From: Cupriavidus malaysiensis
GTDB taxonomy: Bacteria > Pseudomonadota > Gammaproteobacteria > Burkholderiales > Burkholderiaceae
Assembly: GCF_001854325.1 (NCBI RefSeq)
Contig: NZ_CP017755.1
Location: 2,418,001 to 2,482,000, forward strand
Length of the DNA: 64,000 bases
Direction of reading: 5' to 3'
How positions within the stretch are numbered: position 1 is the first letter of the stretch; each line of letters begins with the position of its first letter. The translations under genes were made by a program, and so were the position numbers. Positions 10,445 to 18,846 of this stretch are shown here, in pieces. Below the pieces are notes generated by a model. It worked only from the letters and a program-made list of their open reading frames with translations. It did no database searches and had not been told where the DNA came from.

Positions 10445-12596
10445 CGGCTGCGAACAGACCCTGCACATCAGCCTCTTCTTCGACGGCACCAACAATAACG
10501 ATGACAAGAACAACCCCTTCCGCGATTCGTTGAGCCAGGCGCACACGAACGTGGCTCGCCTGTACAAGGCCGCAAGAGAAGAGCCCGAGAATGGCATCTA
10601 CCCACACTATATGCCGGGGGTCGGCACGCCGTTCCCGGAGATCGGCGAATCGGTGTACTCGTCCATCGGCAAGGCCTTCGCCAAAGGCTATGGGCGGCGC
10701 TGCGTGTGGGGTTATACCCGTGTCCTCAATTCGATCTATGCCGCCATTGCCGGCCCCCAGGCCGGCAGGTTGATTGAAGACGACGAAGCAGACCGCCTGT
10801 GCAGAGCCAGTGCCGACGGCTACCGCCCCTTCGCCACCCTCTTCGACATGAAGCACAGACGGCTGGCCGGCATGCAGCGGGACCGCAAGCGCGACTGCCA
10901 GCGCAACAAGATGGTCAAGCAGGTCTGGATCAATGTGTTCGGCTTCTCGCGCGGCGCCGCCACCGCCCGTTCCTTCGTCGGCAAGCTGATGCGGGACTGG
11001 CCCCCCGGCGGCAGGATCGCCGGCGAGATCCCCTACCAGGTCAACTTCATGGGCCTGTTCGATACCGTGGCATCGGTGGGACCGCCCGATTCGGTGCGCG
11101 CGGCGCTCGATATCAGCACCTTCGACGGCCACTTCGCCTGGTCGAACAGCGGCCTGATGGACATCCCCAAGGAGGTGAAGCGCTGCGCGCACTTCTTCTC
11201 CATCCATGAGCAGCGCATGAGCTTTCCCCTCGATACCATCCGCGAGGGCAGCGTCTATCCCGGTGGCGCCGGCCAGCGGCTGGAGGTCGCGTATCCGGGC
11301 GTGCATTCCGATATCGGCGGCGGCTATCCCCCCGGCGACCAGGGCAAGGCGCGCGGTGGCGAGGACGACAAACTCAGCCAGATCCCGCTGCACCATATGT
11401 ACATCGAGGCCCTGAAGCAAGGCGTTCCCCTGTTCGTCGGTGACGAGATTAAGAAGCGCCCCGCGATGCAGGACGACTTCGCCCTCGCCAAGCCGGTGAT
11501 CGATGCCTTCAACCGTTGGCTGGACCGCACCATCCCGATCGAGCGCGTCGAGGATGCCTTGCGCTTCGGCATGCGGCAGAACCTGGCCTGGCGCGCCTTG
11601 CGCGCGCGCTGGCACACCGGCGACTACGTCTGCAACCAGCCCTTCTTCAAGGCCGCGCAGGAAGACGAACTGACGCCGCGCCAGCTGGAGCTGCGTGTCC
11701 AGAAGCAGATGGAATCCGATGCGGAAGTCCGCAGGCTCCGGGGCCGCATCGCGGAGCTGGCCGCGGCCCGCACGAATCTCGGGCTGGCCGGCGCCGCAGG
11801 CGGATACGTCAGCGCCGCCGACCGTGCGGCGCAGATGAAGGAGGCGCAAGCGCTGGACAAGCAGAGCCAGCAGGCCGCGGACGCGCTGCGCCGCCGCCGC
11901 GAGCAGTTGTACCAGCAGGCGGCGAAGAAGAAGGGCCCGACGCGGCCGGGCGAAGGCGCCGATGAAACCGTGACCAATGACCAGCACGACCTGCGCGAGG
12001 CGGCGGAAGAATTCCGCTTGCTGCTCGGCTTCCTGCACCCCGACCGGCAAACGGCGCTGGGCGTCGAGCAATCGCCCTTCACCGTCCGTCCGCCCGCGGC
12101 GGGCAGCTATCTCGTCAGTCCGATCGGTGTTGTCCTGGCCGCATATGCGACGTACCAGAATTCGGGCCGCCGGTTGTCCGTGCGGAGAGAGCGCAATGCG
12201 GACAGCGAGCGCGTGCAGCTGGTGCAGCGCGATGCGTACGTGCAGACCGCCGCGCTGGCGGACTTCGATGCGGAGAAATTCGACGTGCTGGTGCTGCCCC
12301 CGCGCGAAATGCTCGATCCGTTGCAGGCCTGGACCACGGCCGAGGTAGTGGACCGGTTCGCCCGGCAAGAGCTGGCCGCCGTCATCCTGTTCGATGACTA
12401 CATCCACGACAGCCGCGCCTGGTTCCGCGTGCCCTCCTTTCATGAATACGCCCCGGGCGGCTACGGATGGGGACGCGCCTTCTTCATCGGCAAGGATCAC
12501 TGCGTGCGCCACCTGGGCTTCGGCACCGATGCCATGGTCAAGAGCATCACCACGGCGCCCAGGCCCACCCCGGCCGAGATGGCGATGGGGGACTGA
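10338..12596 (+). CDS. DUF2235 domain protein, Tle1-like T6SS phospholipase effector
   Basis: A 752-residue protein with no signal peptide. A conserved start (LFFDGTNNN, about residue 50) and the nucleophile elbow GFSRG with Ser204, followed by GVHSDIGGGY with Asp325, fit the alpha/beta-hydrolase DUF2235 family that includes Tle1 antibacterial phospholipases. A charged helical stretch (about residues 450-545) follows the catalytic part. It is expected to be carried by the VgrG/PAAR spike into neighbouring cells and to cleave membrane phospholipids. Two DUF3304 lipoprotein copies lie immediately upstream as candidate immunity proteins. Its first 36 residues also occur at the front of the chimeric ORF. 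Confidence 0.85.
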   Translation: MNHVLRWPTQMPDGGLLPMGKSIYDTHKGKVADHDAGCEQTLHISLFFDGTNNNDDKNNPFRDSLSQAHTNVARLYKAAREEPENGIYPHYMPGVGTPFPEIGESVYSSIGKAFAKGYGRRCVWGYTRVLNSIYAAIAGPQAGRLIEDDEADRLCRASADGYRPFATLFDMKHRRLAGMQRDRKRDCQRNKMVKQVWINVFGFSRGAATARSFVGKLMRDWPPGGRIAGEIPYQVNFMGLFDTVASVGPPDSVRAALDISTFDGHFAWSNSGLMDIPKEVKRCAHFFSIHEQRMSFPLDTIREGSVYPGGAGQRLEVAYPGVHSDIGGGYPPGDQGKARGGEDDKLSQIPLHHMYIEALKQGVPLFVGDEIKKRPAMQDDFALAKPVIDAFNRWLDRTIPIERVEDALRFGMRQNLAWRALRARWHTGDYVCNQPFFKAAQEDELTPRQLELRVQKQMESDAEVRRLRGRIAELAAARTNLGLAGAAGGYVSAADRAAQMKEAQALDKQSQQAADALRRRREQLYQQAAKKKGPTRPGEGADETVTNDQHDLREAAEEFRLLLGFLHPDRQTALGVEQSPFTVRPPAAGSYLVSPIGVVLAAYATYQNSGRRLSVRRERNADSERVQLVQRDAYVQTAALADFDAEKFDVLVLPPREMLDPLQAWTTAEVVDRFARQELAAVILFDDYIHDSRAWFRVPSFHEYAPGGYGWGRAFFIGKDHCVRHLGFGTDAMVKSITTAPRPTPAEMAMGD

Positions 12597-12695
12597 CCCT
12601 GCCGCCGCCGGCTTCGTGCCGCGTCCGGCCCGGGAGCGGCGCTAGCCATCCGTGTCCAGGATGCGTCGATCGCTATTGTTTACAAGGAGAGCCCT

Positions 12696-12977
12696 ATGTC
12701 CAGATCCATTATCGTCGTCGGTGATACCAATTCGAGCAGCGGAATCGTCATCACCGGCTCCTTCTCCGATGTGCTCGACGGCAAGCCGATCGCCCGGCTG
12801 GGCGATCTGGTGGACTGCCCGGCGAAGTATCCCGATGGACGTCCGCACGGCGTCAACCCGATCGTCGAAGGCGATGCGTCGATGCTGGTCAGCGGCAAGC
12901 CCGTGGCCCTGCACGGTCATCGCAGCGCGTGCGGATGTTCGCTGATCGGCAAGGCGGCTGCGTATGTCGGCGCGTAA
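12696..12977 (+). CDS. PAAR domain spike-tip protein
   Basis: A 93-residue protein of the normal size for a stand-alone PAAR. It has the conserved glycine-rich beta turns and metal-binding type residues (ARLGDLVDCPA, about residue 38; VALHGHRSACGC, about residue 70). PAAR proteins sharpen the VgrG tip and help attach cargo. A good AAGGAG site precedes the ATG. It follows the lipase by 99 bases and overlaps the DotU start by 14 bases. Confidence 0.9.
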   Translation: MSRSIIVVGDTNSSSGIVITGSFSDVLDGKPIARLGDLVDCPAKYPDGRPHGVNPIVEGDASMLVSGKPVALHGHRSACGCSLIGKAAAYVGA

Positions 12978-14013
12978 GCCTGCCTCGAGAAAGGCGCCGG
13001 CATGGCTGCCCAAGGCCGGCCGCAAGCCGGCGGCGCCGGCGGCCAAGCCCAAGGGCGGCAAGCCGCATGCGCAAGACATCGACACCGCCCTCGACGGCAA
13101 GGACGGCGAGCCGGTCGTCGTCGCGCAGCATGACGAGGCTTACCTGGCCGCGCGCCTCAAGGCCATCCGGGAGGCATCCACTCCGATATGCGAGGCCGCG
13201 CACGAGCTGCTGCGAGCCCAGGCGGAGATACCACTGAGAAAGCGTCCGCTGCGGCGGCGGCAGGTGGAAACACTGCGGGCATTGCTGGAACAGGGGGTGC
13301 AGAACTTCGAAAGGCTGTGCGCGCAGGCCGACATCGAGCGCGACAAGATCACCGTGGCAAGCTATACCCTATGTGCCGCGCTGGACGAGGCAGTCATGCA
13401 CACGGCATGGGGCGGCGGCACGGCCGAGAACGGGCTTTGGGCGCGCATGTCGCTTTCCAGCCAGTTCCACGGCGACCGCGACGGCGGCACGAAGGTCTAT
13501 CGACTGATAGCGCGCGCCTCCGAAGACCCGCAGGGGCAGCACGACCTGATCCGGCTGTACTTCCGGGTCATGTGCCTTGGCTTCAAGGGATACTATCGGA
13601 CGCAGCCGGATGGAGACCAGCAGCATCGTATGGCCTGCCGCAAGCTATACGACTTGCTGGCACCCTTCCAGCCGCCGGTACCGAAAGAGCTGTCCATCAA
13701 CATAGCGCCAACACGTGAACGGAACTTCTATCCGATGCGGTTGATACCCTTCCCGCTAACGATCGCCGTCTATGCGCTGGCGCTGCTCGCTCTGTACGGC
13801 TACTTTCGGTATGAGCTGCACGTCAAAGAAAAAGCGTTACTGGAGCAGTTGGAACAGATCCGCGAGATGGTCGTCCCGCTGGCCTACGATTCGCCATTCT
13901 GGCAGGCTCAAGGCGGTGAAGCCGGTATGCCGCCTCAGGCAGAGCCGTCCTCGCAGCCCCCCGCGCAGCCGCCGGCAGGCAGCCCTGACCATGCCGGGAA
14001 GCCACGCGATTGA
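12964..14013 (+). CDS. dotU: DotU/IcmH family protein (orphan short TssL)
   Basis: A 349-residue protein. After a basic, Ala/Pro/Lys-rich start (residues 1-40) the cytoplasmic DotU fold is visible (about residues 60-245), including the ALDEAVMHTAWG block, the SQFHGDRDGG segment and YFRVMCLGFKGYY. A single transmembrane helix (about residues 258-275) sits near the C terminus, with a short Pro-rich periplasmic tail and no OmpA-like peptidoglycan domain. TssL/DotU normally anchors the T6SS membrane complex and is found with TssJ, TssK and TssM; none is in this window, so this is an orphan copy inside a VgrG island. It may be an alternative subunit for this cargo or a relic. Confidence 0.85.
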   Translation: MSARKPASRKAPAWLPKAGRKPAAPAAKPKGGKPHAQDIDTALDGKDGEPVVVAQHDEAYLAARLKAIREASTPICEAAHELLRAQAEIPLRKRPLRRRQVETLRALLEQGVQNFERLCAQADIERDKITVASYTLCAALDEAVMHTAWGGGTAENGLWARMSLSSQFHGDRDGGTKVYRLIARASEDPQGQHDLIRLYFRVMCLGFKGYYRTQPDGDQQHRMACRKLYDLLAPFQPPVPKELSINIAPTRERNFYPMRLIPFPLTIAVYALALLALYGYFRYELHVKEKALLEQLEQIREMVVPLAYDSPFWQAQGGEAGMPPQAEPSSQPPAQPPAGSPDHAGKPRD

Positions 14014-14070
14014 ACACCGGCGCTGCCTCGCCGCGGAATGGGGACCGTACGGCAGCCGAGGCGCGCATCC

Positions 14071-14532
14071 GTGCCCGTCATCACTGTCGTCGGCGCCATG
14101 GCAAGGACGTTTTCCCCATGGCGCCGCGCGCTGGAAGCGTAACGCGCCACGCTCGCCGTCCAGCGCCGCGCGAACGCGTTGGCGGCCGGCTACCTGAAGG
14201 CGGTCAGCGAAGGTGTCGGCCGCAAAGGCCACGCCTCGGCCGCGAACTTCTCCGCCCTCGGCAAGGCCACCGAGGCGCTGACGCGCAGCGCGCAGGACGT
14301 CGTCACGCAGGCTGAGCAACTCGGCAAGCGCGACGCCGAACTGCAGGCGCAACCGGACGCCCTGCGCCGCGCGCACGGCAACGTCTCCGCCGGCACCTTC
14401 TACACGGCGCGCATCGCGGTCGCAGCGCCGCGTGGCGGCACGCTGCGCCTCAGCTAGACCGCCATCCTGCGTGCCGCACCGGCTTTCAGCCATGTCCCGG
14501 CGACCGGACAGGCAGACATCTATGCGTCATGA
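14071..14532 (+). pseudogene. Remnant of a DUF4139 (mucoidy inhibitor MuiA-like) gene
   Basis: One frame across this stretch reads as a continuous homologous segment interrupted by two stops: TAA at 14146-14148 (where a GAA Glu would give EAERATLAVQ) and TAG at 14455-14457 (in LRLS-stop-T, where related proteins have LSY). The middle part, a helical segment ending in APRGGTLRLS (14430-14454), matches my memory of the coiled coil and beta start of DUF4139 proteins, and sequence after the second stop (PATGQADIYA) still resembles the family. Only about 150 codons of a normally 500-plus-residue protein remain. Called from pattern recognition, not a search. Confidence 0.55.
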
Positions 14533-14616
14533 AGCGCACAGACAATCCATGCGGCATCGCCGCGTCCGGATGACGCGGCGGCCTGCGCCACCCGATCACG
14601 ACAGAAGGGAAACACC

Positions 14617-16647
14617 ATGGATCGCCGCCGGTTCCTCCAGTGGGGAAGCTTCCTCACAGTCTCCGTCGCCACCACCGGCCTTGCCGGCTGCGGTAGCGAT
14701 GACGCGCCAGCCACTCCGGGCAGCCCGGCCGCGCCCGATGCCAAGACGGACGGCACCGCCCCTTTCGCCTTCGCGCAGGGCGTGGCATCCGGCGATCCGA
14801 AGCCGGACAGCATCGTGCTGTGGACCCGCGTCGGCGGCGCCGACGGCAAGCAGGCCGTGCCCGTGACCTTGCAGGTGTCCGCCACCGCCGACTTCGCCGC
14901 CCTGCTGGTCAATACGAAGCTGAGCGCCCTGCCCGACTGGGACTACACGGTGCGCAACAAGGTCACCGGGCTGGCCGCGGCCACCACCTACTATTACCGC
15001 TTCGTCGCCGGCAACGTCGCCAGCCCGGTCGGCCGCACGCGCACCGCGCCCGCACCCGGCACGCCGCTGGCGCAGCTCAAGTTCGCCTTCATCACCTGCC
15101 AGGACTGGAGCGTCAACCACTGGGCCGGCATGGAGGAACTGGCGGCACAGGACCTGGACTTCGTCATCCACCTGGGCGACTACATCTACGAAACGGTGGG
15201 CGCCACCTTCCAGACCGGCAAGGTCGAGTCGCGCCACGGCCAGCTCAAGCTGCCCGACGGCACCGCGCGCGCGGACGGCGCGCGCTATGCGACCACGGTC
15301 GGCGACTACCGCTACCTCTACCGCTCCTACCGCAGCGACGCACGCCTGCAGGCACTGCATGCGCGCTTCCCGGTGATCGCGATCTGGGACGACCACGAGT
15401 TCTCCGACGACTGCTGGCAGGACCACCAGGTCTACAGCGCGGACGACGACCAGACCCCGCGCACCGCGCGCCGGCGCGGCGCCAGCCAGGCCTGGTTCGA
15501 GTACATGCCGGCAGACGTCAGCATCGACCTCGCCAACCCGTCCTTCCGCAATATCCAGATCTATCGCGCCTTCACCTTCGGCCAGCTGGCCACGCTGGTG
15601 ATGACCGACGAGCGCCTCTACCGCGCCGACCACGTGATCCCGGAGCAGGCCGCCGGCAGCGAGATCGGCAGCCGCTACTTCGTGCCCAAGGCCACGCTGT
15701 CCACGCTGGAGGCCAGGAAGATCAACGCCGCCGGCAATGCGCTGACGCCGGTGTCGCTGCTCGGCGACGCGCAGCGCGGCTGGTGGCAGGAACAGATGCG
15801 CGCTGCCGCCACCACCTGGAAGCTGTGGGGTAACGAGGTGTCGCTGCTGCGCATGCAGCTCGATGGCGTGCAGGCCGTGGCCGGCATGGTGGCCGCTGCG
15901 CTGGCCGGCGCCAACGCCGCGCTGGCGCCGCTGCAGCCGGCCATGACAGCGGCGCTGGCCGCCGACCTCGCGGCGGCCAAGGCGGACGGCAGCTATCCGC
16001 ATCCCGCCTACGCCGCGCTCAAGGCCGTGCTGGCCGGCGCCGGCATCGACGGCGCCACCTTCGACGCGGCCCTGCGGGGACAGATCGACGCGCAGTTGCC
16101 GAACGCGGCGCTGCTCGACCAGTACCTCCTCAACGCCGACCAGTGGGATGGCTACAACGCCGAGCGCAAGTCGCTGATGGCCTTCCTGAAGGCGCAGGGC
16201 ATCGCCAACGTGGTGGCGCTGACCGGCGACATCCACGCTATCTTCGCCGGCCCGGTGATGGACGACTACGATGCCGCCACGCCGGCACCGGTCATGGTCG
16301 ACCTGGTCACCGCGGGGCTGTCGAGCAACTCCTTCCACAGCTACTTCAAGAGCGTGGTCGACAGCGACCCTGCCTTCTCCGCCGCCAGGGCCCTGGTCTA
16401 CACCATGCAGAACGGCGCCATGGTCAACACCTTCAACAGCACCTTGAAGGCCTTCAACCCCTGGCTCAAGCTGGTCGATACCGATGCCCAGGGCTACGCC
16501 GTGGTCACCCTCACCACCACCAGGTTGAGCTGCACCTTCCACAAGCTCAAGCCACTGGTGGCGGGCAGCGCGCCGGCGCTGCCCGCCACCGCCAGCACAT
16601 TGACGGTGGAGGTGCAAGCCGGCACAGCGGCGGTCAATGTCGTCTGA
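14617..16647 (+). CDS. PhoD-family alkaline phosphatase / phosphodiesterase, Tat-exported
   Basis: A 676-residue protein with a twin-arginine leader (MDRRRFLQWG, hydrophobic core, then a lipobox-like LAGC near residue 25). The PhoD pattern follows: FAQGVASGDPKPDSIVLWTRV (about residue 50), a fibronectin-like N domain, FAFITCQDW, HLGDYIYE (metal site, about residue 190) and IWDDHEFSDD (about residue 260), then LTGDIHAIF (about residue 540). These enzymes release phosphate from mono- or diesters in the periplasm, usually under phosphate starvation. A stretch rich in Ala (about residues 430-485) is longer than I expect. No Pho box could be assigned. The ATG has an AGAAGGG site. Confidence 0.88.
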   Translation: MDRRRFLQWGSFLTVSVATTGLAGCGSDDAPATPGSPAAPDAKTDGTAPFAFAQGVASGDPKPDSIVLWTRVGGADGKQAVPVTLQVSATADFAALLVNTKLSALPDWDYTVRNKVTGLAAATTYYYRFVAGNVASPVGRTRTAPAPGTPLAQLKFAFITCQDWSVNHWAGMEELAAQDLDFVIHLGDYIYETVGATFQTGKVESRHGQLKLPDGTARADGARYATTVGDYRYLYRSYRSDARLQALHARFPVIAIWDDHEFSDDCWQDHQVYSADDDQTPRTARRRGASQAWFEYMPADVSIDLANPSFRNIQIYRAFTFGQLATLVMTDERLYRADHVIPEQAAGSEIGSRYFVPKATLSTLEARKINAAGNALTPVSLLGDAQRGWWQEQMRAAATTWKLWGNEVSLLRMQLDGVQAVAGMVAAALAGANAALAPLQPAMTAALAADLAAAKADGSYPHPAYAALKAVLAGAGIDGATFDAALRGQIDAQLPNAALLDQYLLNADQWDGYNAERKSLMAFLKAQGIANVVALTGDIHAIFAGPVMDDYDAATPAPVMVDLVTAGLSSNSFHSYFKSVVDSDPAFSAARALVYTMQNGAMVNTFNSTLKAFNPWLKLVDTDAQGYAVVTLTTTRLSCTFHKLKPLVAGSAPALPATASTLTVEVQAGTAAVNVV

Positions 16648-16701
16648 CGAGCGGGGCAGCCGCTACGCTTGCCTGCACGCCCGCTCACGCTGCCGTTATT
16701 G

Positions 16702-16728
16702 CCTTGCCATCGGCATCCGATGGCAAGG
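16702..16728. terminator. Strong hairpin after the PhoD-type gene
   Basis: A perfect 11-bp stem (CCTTGCCATCG / CGATGGCAAGG) with a 5-base loop, 55 bases past the stop of the phosphatase gene. No T-run follows, but the stem is strong enough to end or trim the transcript. Confidence 0.55.
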
Positions 16729-16825
16729 ATCCTCCATGAGTCCTAGAATGGAAAAACGACTCCACGAATTGCAGAGGAAGGAGTATTGCCAAGACAACAT
16801 GGCCGACTGATGTTTCAACGAATCT

Positions 16826-17029
16826 ATGAGTATCTCAAACAGCAATTTTCACGTCGTTTACGACGGCACACGTTGGGCGGTTGCCATTGAAGGCGAAGGC
16901 CGGGTGAGAGTGGGAGTCACTTATGCCCGCGCATTGGCCATTGCTACGTCACTGGCGACGCTAAGAGGTGCACTGCTCTATATACACAATGAAGACGGCA
17001 CGGTGGCACAGAGGGTCAGCTTCTGCTGA
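16826..17029 (+). CDS. Small DUF2188-like protein
   Basis: 67 residues with the pattern of DUF2188: a short beta strand (FHVVYDGTRWAVAIEG), a helix (TYARALAIATSLAT) and a terminal strand (ALLYIHNEDGTVAQ). Function of the family is unknown. No clear ribosome site is seen at the ATG. The stop codon is the first three bases of a 10-base tandem repeat. A second small protein at 18188-18409 has a similar strand-helix-strand plan. Confidence 0.55.
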   Translation: MSISNSNFHVVYDGTRWAVAIEGEGRVRVGVTYARALAIATSLATLRGALLYIHNEDGTVAQRVSFC

Positions 17030-17085
17030 ACGCACCTGAACGCACCTGAAGGCACCTGAAGGCACCTGAGGGCAGCTGAAGGCAC
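17027..17085 (+). repeat. 10-bp tandem repeat, six units
   Basis: Six near-identical units of TGAACGCACC (variants TGAAGGCACC, TGAGGGCAGC) start exactly on the TGA stop codon of the small gene at 16826-17029. The last unit is incomplete. Confidence 0.9.
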
Positions 17086-17162
17086 GACATCAGCGACCTG
17101 TCGCATCGCGCACGCGTGACTTGCCTTCACCCGCCGGCCGCAAGCCTCGTCACCGACTCCGG

Positions 17163-17192
17163 CACTGAGAAGAAAAGCCGCTCGCTGGCGGC
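17163..17192 (-). terminator. Rho-independent terminator (minus strand)
   Basis: Read on the minus strand: a GCCGC / GCGGC stem with a 6-base loop followed by TTTTCTTCT. It lies 35 bases downstream of the leftward gene at 17227-17541 and is properly oriented to end its transcript. Confidence 0.6.
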
Positions 17193-17226
17193 CTTTCCGC
17201 TTTGAACGCGATGAGGATCTCGACCG

Positions 17227-17541
17227 CTATGCGGTTCTCGACACATCCCTCATGACGAGAGCGTTAACGAGGATCCTCAGCGCGTCGATATCCAATTCGC
17301 CGGATTGCATTGGCAGGCGGAAAAGCCGCAATCTCGGAAAGATGGTAGCCGCCACTTCATCGCACCGATCGAAAGTCTCGAACGGACCGAATTCCCACTT
17401 GACCGTGCCGAAGACTTCCACCAGGCGATTGCCACCAGTCAGCAGTGGATACGTTGCAATGAAATGCTCATGGAATTGTCTCATCGCTCCTCCTGATGCC
17501 TCGCATTCAAATTGCCCCCGTAGTTCATCTGCCGATTTCAT
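17227..17541 (-). CDS. Small hypothetical protein
   Basis: 104 residues from the ATG at 17541 (a TTG two codons upstream is also possible). The protein is soluble and amphipathic with a W-E-F-G-P-F-E-T-F-D-R-C-D segment near residue 50 and a helical C terminus. I do not recognise it. Support for coding: a purine-rich leader (AGATTGAAG), a terminator directly downstream, and lower GC than the neighbouring large genes, which suggests separate origin. Confidence 0.5.
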   Translation of the reverse strand: MKSADELRGQFECEASGGAMRQFHEHFIATYPLLTGGNRLVEVFGTVKWEFGPFETFDRCDEVAATIFPRLRLFRLPMQSGELDIDALRILVNALVMRDVSRTA

Positions 17542-17670
17542 CTTCAATCTTCATATTCCACCATAGCGATACCATCATCCGGAACCATTGAGCTTTACAC
17601 CCTGTTGCACAGCCTGAAACTCGACTCGTTTCAATACTGCGCAAGAAAAAGAGTGCGCGATGCCCCGGCG

Positions 17671-17928
17671 CTATGGCCGGGCGCTCAACGCCGCAATGTC
17701 ATCGCGGGCTTTCTTTTCGCCGTAACCCAGCGCTGCATCAGCGCTTCCGAAATAGTCGACGCCATCGATAAGATCGTATGAATGCACCTTAAGGAAATCC
17801 GCCCTGACCGGGTTGCCGTCGGTACGTGCGATGGAGTAGCGGACCACATAGCCCGATCGAAGGGGATCGTCGCCGTGGTCAGCCTCGATCGATACCTCAT
17901 AGTCGCCAATCGTGATATGTCTCTGCAT
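17671..17928 (-). CDS. Small uncharacterised protein
   Basis: 85 residues starting at an ATG with a good GGAGG-type site (GGAGGCGAAC). It opens with a beta-rich stretch (HITIGDYEVSIEADHG) and has an aromatic VDYFGSADAALGYGEKKA segment before the end. No signal peptide or membrane segment. I cannot assign a family. The frame stays open further upstream, but that part is Arg/Ser/Pro-rich and looks non-coding. Confidence 0.6.
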   Translation of the reverse strand: MQRHITIGDYEVSIEADHGDDPLRSGYVVRYSIARTDGNPVRADFLKVHSYDLIDGVDYFGSADAALGYGEKKARDDIAALSARP

Positions 17929-18187
17929 GTTCGCCTCCGCGTTGCGCGGCCTGGCACCTCGATCGCCAGCGAGCATTGCTTTCTCCGCCCGCGCGCAGGA
18001 CGATGGCGCCGGGGACGATGAAAAGGATGGCGCGGTGCGATGTACCGCGGCTGCCCGCCTGGCAGTTGCAGAAAGCGAGCGGATTCCGCCACGGGCGCCC
18101 CGCGGGCTCCAAGGCGGGCCCGCCCGCGTCGGGTTCGGGGAAGGACGATCGGCAAAGCACGCGTGCCACCGGCGGGAACGGGAAGCG

Positions 18188-18409
18188 CTAGCCGGCGATG
18201 ACGGCACGCCTCGCCAGTTCAAGCTCGGTCCGTTGATCGCCGACGCCGTAGATCACCAGAAGACCGGCTTGCTCCAAGGCCTTCTGCACACCGGCAGCTA
18301 TCGCTTCCGCGCGTGACAGAAAGTAGAAGCGCTCACGTTCGAAGCTGTCGGATTGCACGGTCCATCGTCCGTCTTCAGCGAGCGTTACTCGAATAGTCGC
18401 GGTTGTCAT
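18188..18409 (-). CDS. Small uncharacterised protein, DUF2188-like fold plan
   Basis: 73 residues from an ATG with an AAGGCG site. A strand with TWxxQS-like spacing (DGRWTVQSDSFERERFYF), a helix (SRAEAIAAGVQKALEQ) and a strand (LLVIYG) give the same strand-helix-strand plan as the gene at 16826. Same orientation as the gene at 17671-17928, separated by 259 bases in which I see no gene. Confidence 0.55.
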   Translation of the reverse strand: MTTATIRVTLAEDGRWTVQSDSFERERFYFLSRAEAIAAGVQKALEQAGLLVIYGVGDQRTELELARRAVIAG

Positions 18410-18846
18410 GATCGCCTTCGATTTGGTGCCTGCGTATGTAATCTTTGTAGGCGAGCACGAATCGAAGCAGTATCAGACAATCTCCTACAGTGTTGCGTAT
18501 GACCGCACAAGAGAAAAGACGGCAGGTCCGGTTGCCGTCTCGCTGACAGATGAGCCGATTCTCCGCACTTTTCGGTGCGTCCGCGTCCGGACCGGACCGG
18601 CTGGATCAGCGACCCGCGGAAATGCGGGCCGAGCGAAAAAATAACGAGCCCCCGGTCAGAGTTGGCCGGGGAACTCGATTCCCTGCCAAGTCCCCGTTCT
18701 TTCTCCCTCGTTACGCTCGGATTTTAGCCAATCCACCGAAGAAATGCGGGTTGTTCCCCTCGGCAAGGCTGTCCGGAATCCGCCCATTCCTTGCGGTCAG
18801 GGCCGGCAAGGAACGGCGGGGAGCCCGGCACCGCGGCACCGGACCA
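18410..18846. other. Non-coding stretch with nested inverted repeats
   Basis: 437 bases with no convincing gene. From 18629 to 18720 there is a nested inverted structure: CCGAGCG-AAAAAA-TAACGAG (18629-18648) is complementary to CTCGTTACGCTCGG (18707-18720) apart from the extra A6, and between them CGAG-CCCCCGG (18645-18655) pairs with CCGGGG-AA-CTCG (18666-18677). A further perfect hairpin TTCCTTGC / GCAAGGAA lies at 18787-18813, 34 bases past the end of the leftward gene at 18847, where it could end that transcript. The nested part could be a small RNA, a regulatory leader or a recombination-type site. Confidence 0.5.

Noticed and set aside
14596..16617. Long minus-strand frame opposite the PhoD-type gene
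   Set aside because: Low-complexity Gly/His/Val/Gln translation; the plus strand has clear PhoD motifs and a Tat signal.
17671..18222. Longer version (183 codons) of the small minus-strand gene
   Set aside because: The extra N-terminal part is Arg/Ser/Pro-rich and lacks a ribosome site; the internal ATG at 17928 has a strong one.
18408..18644. 78-codon plus-strand frame divergent from the small gene at 18188-18409
   Set aside because: Start overlaps the other gene's start codon, no ribosome site, and the second half runs into the inverted-repeat region.
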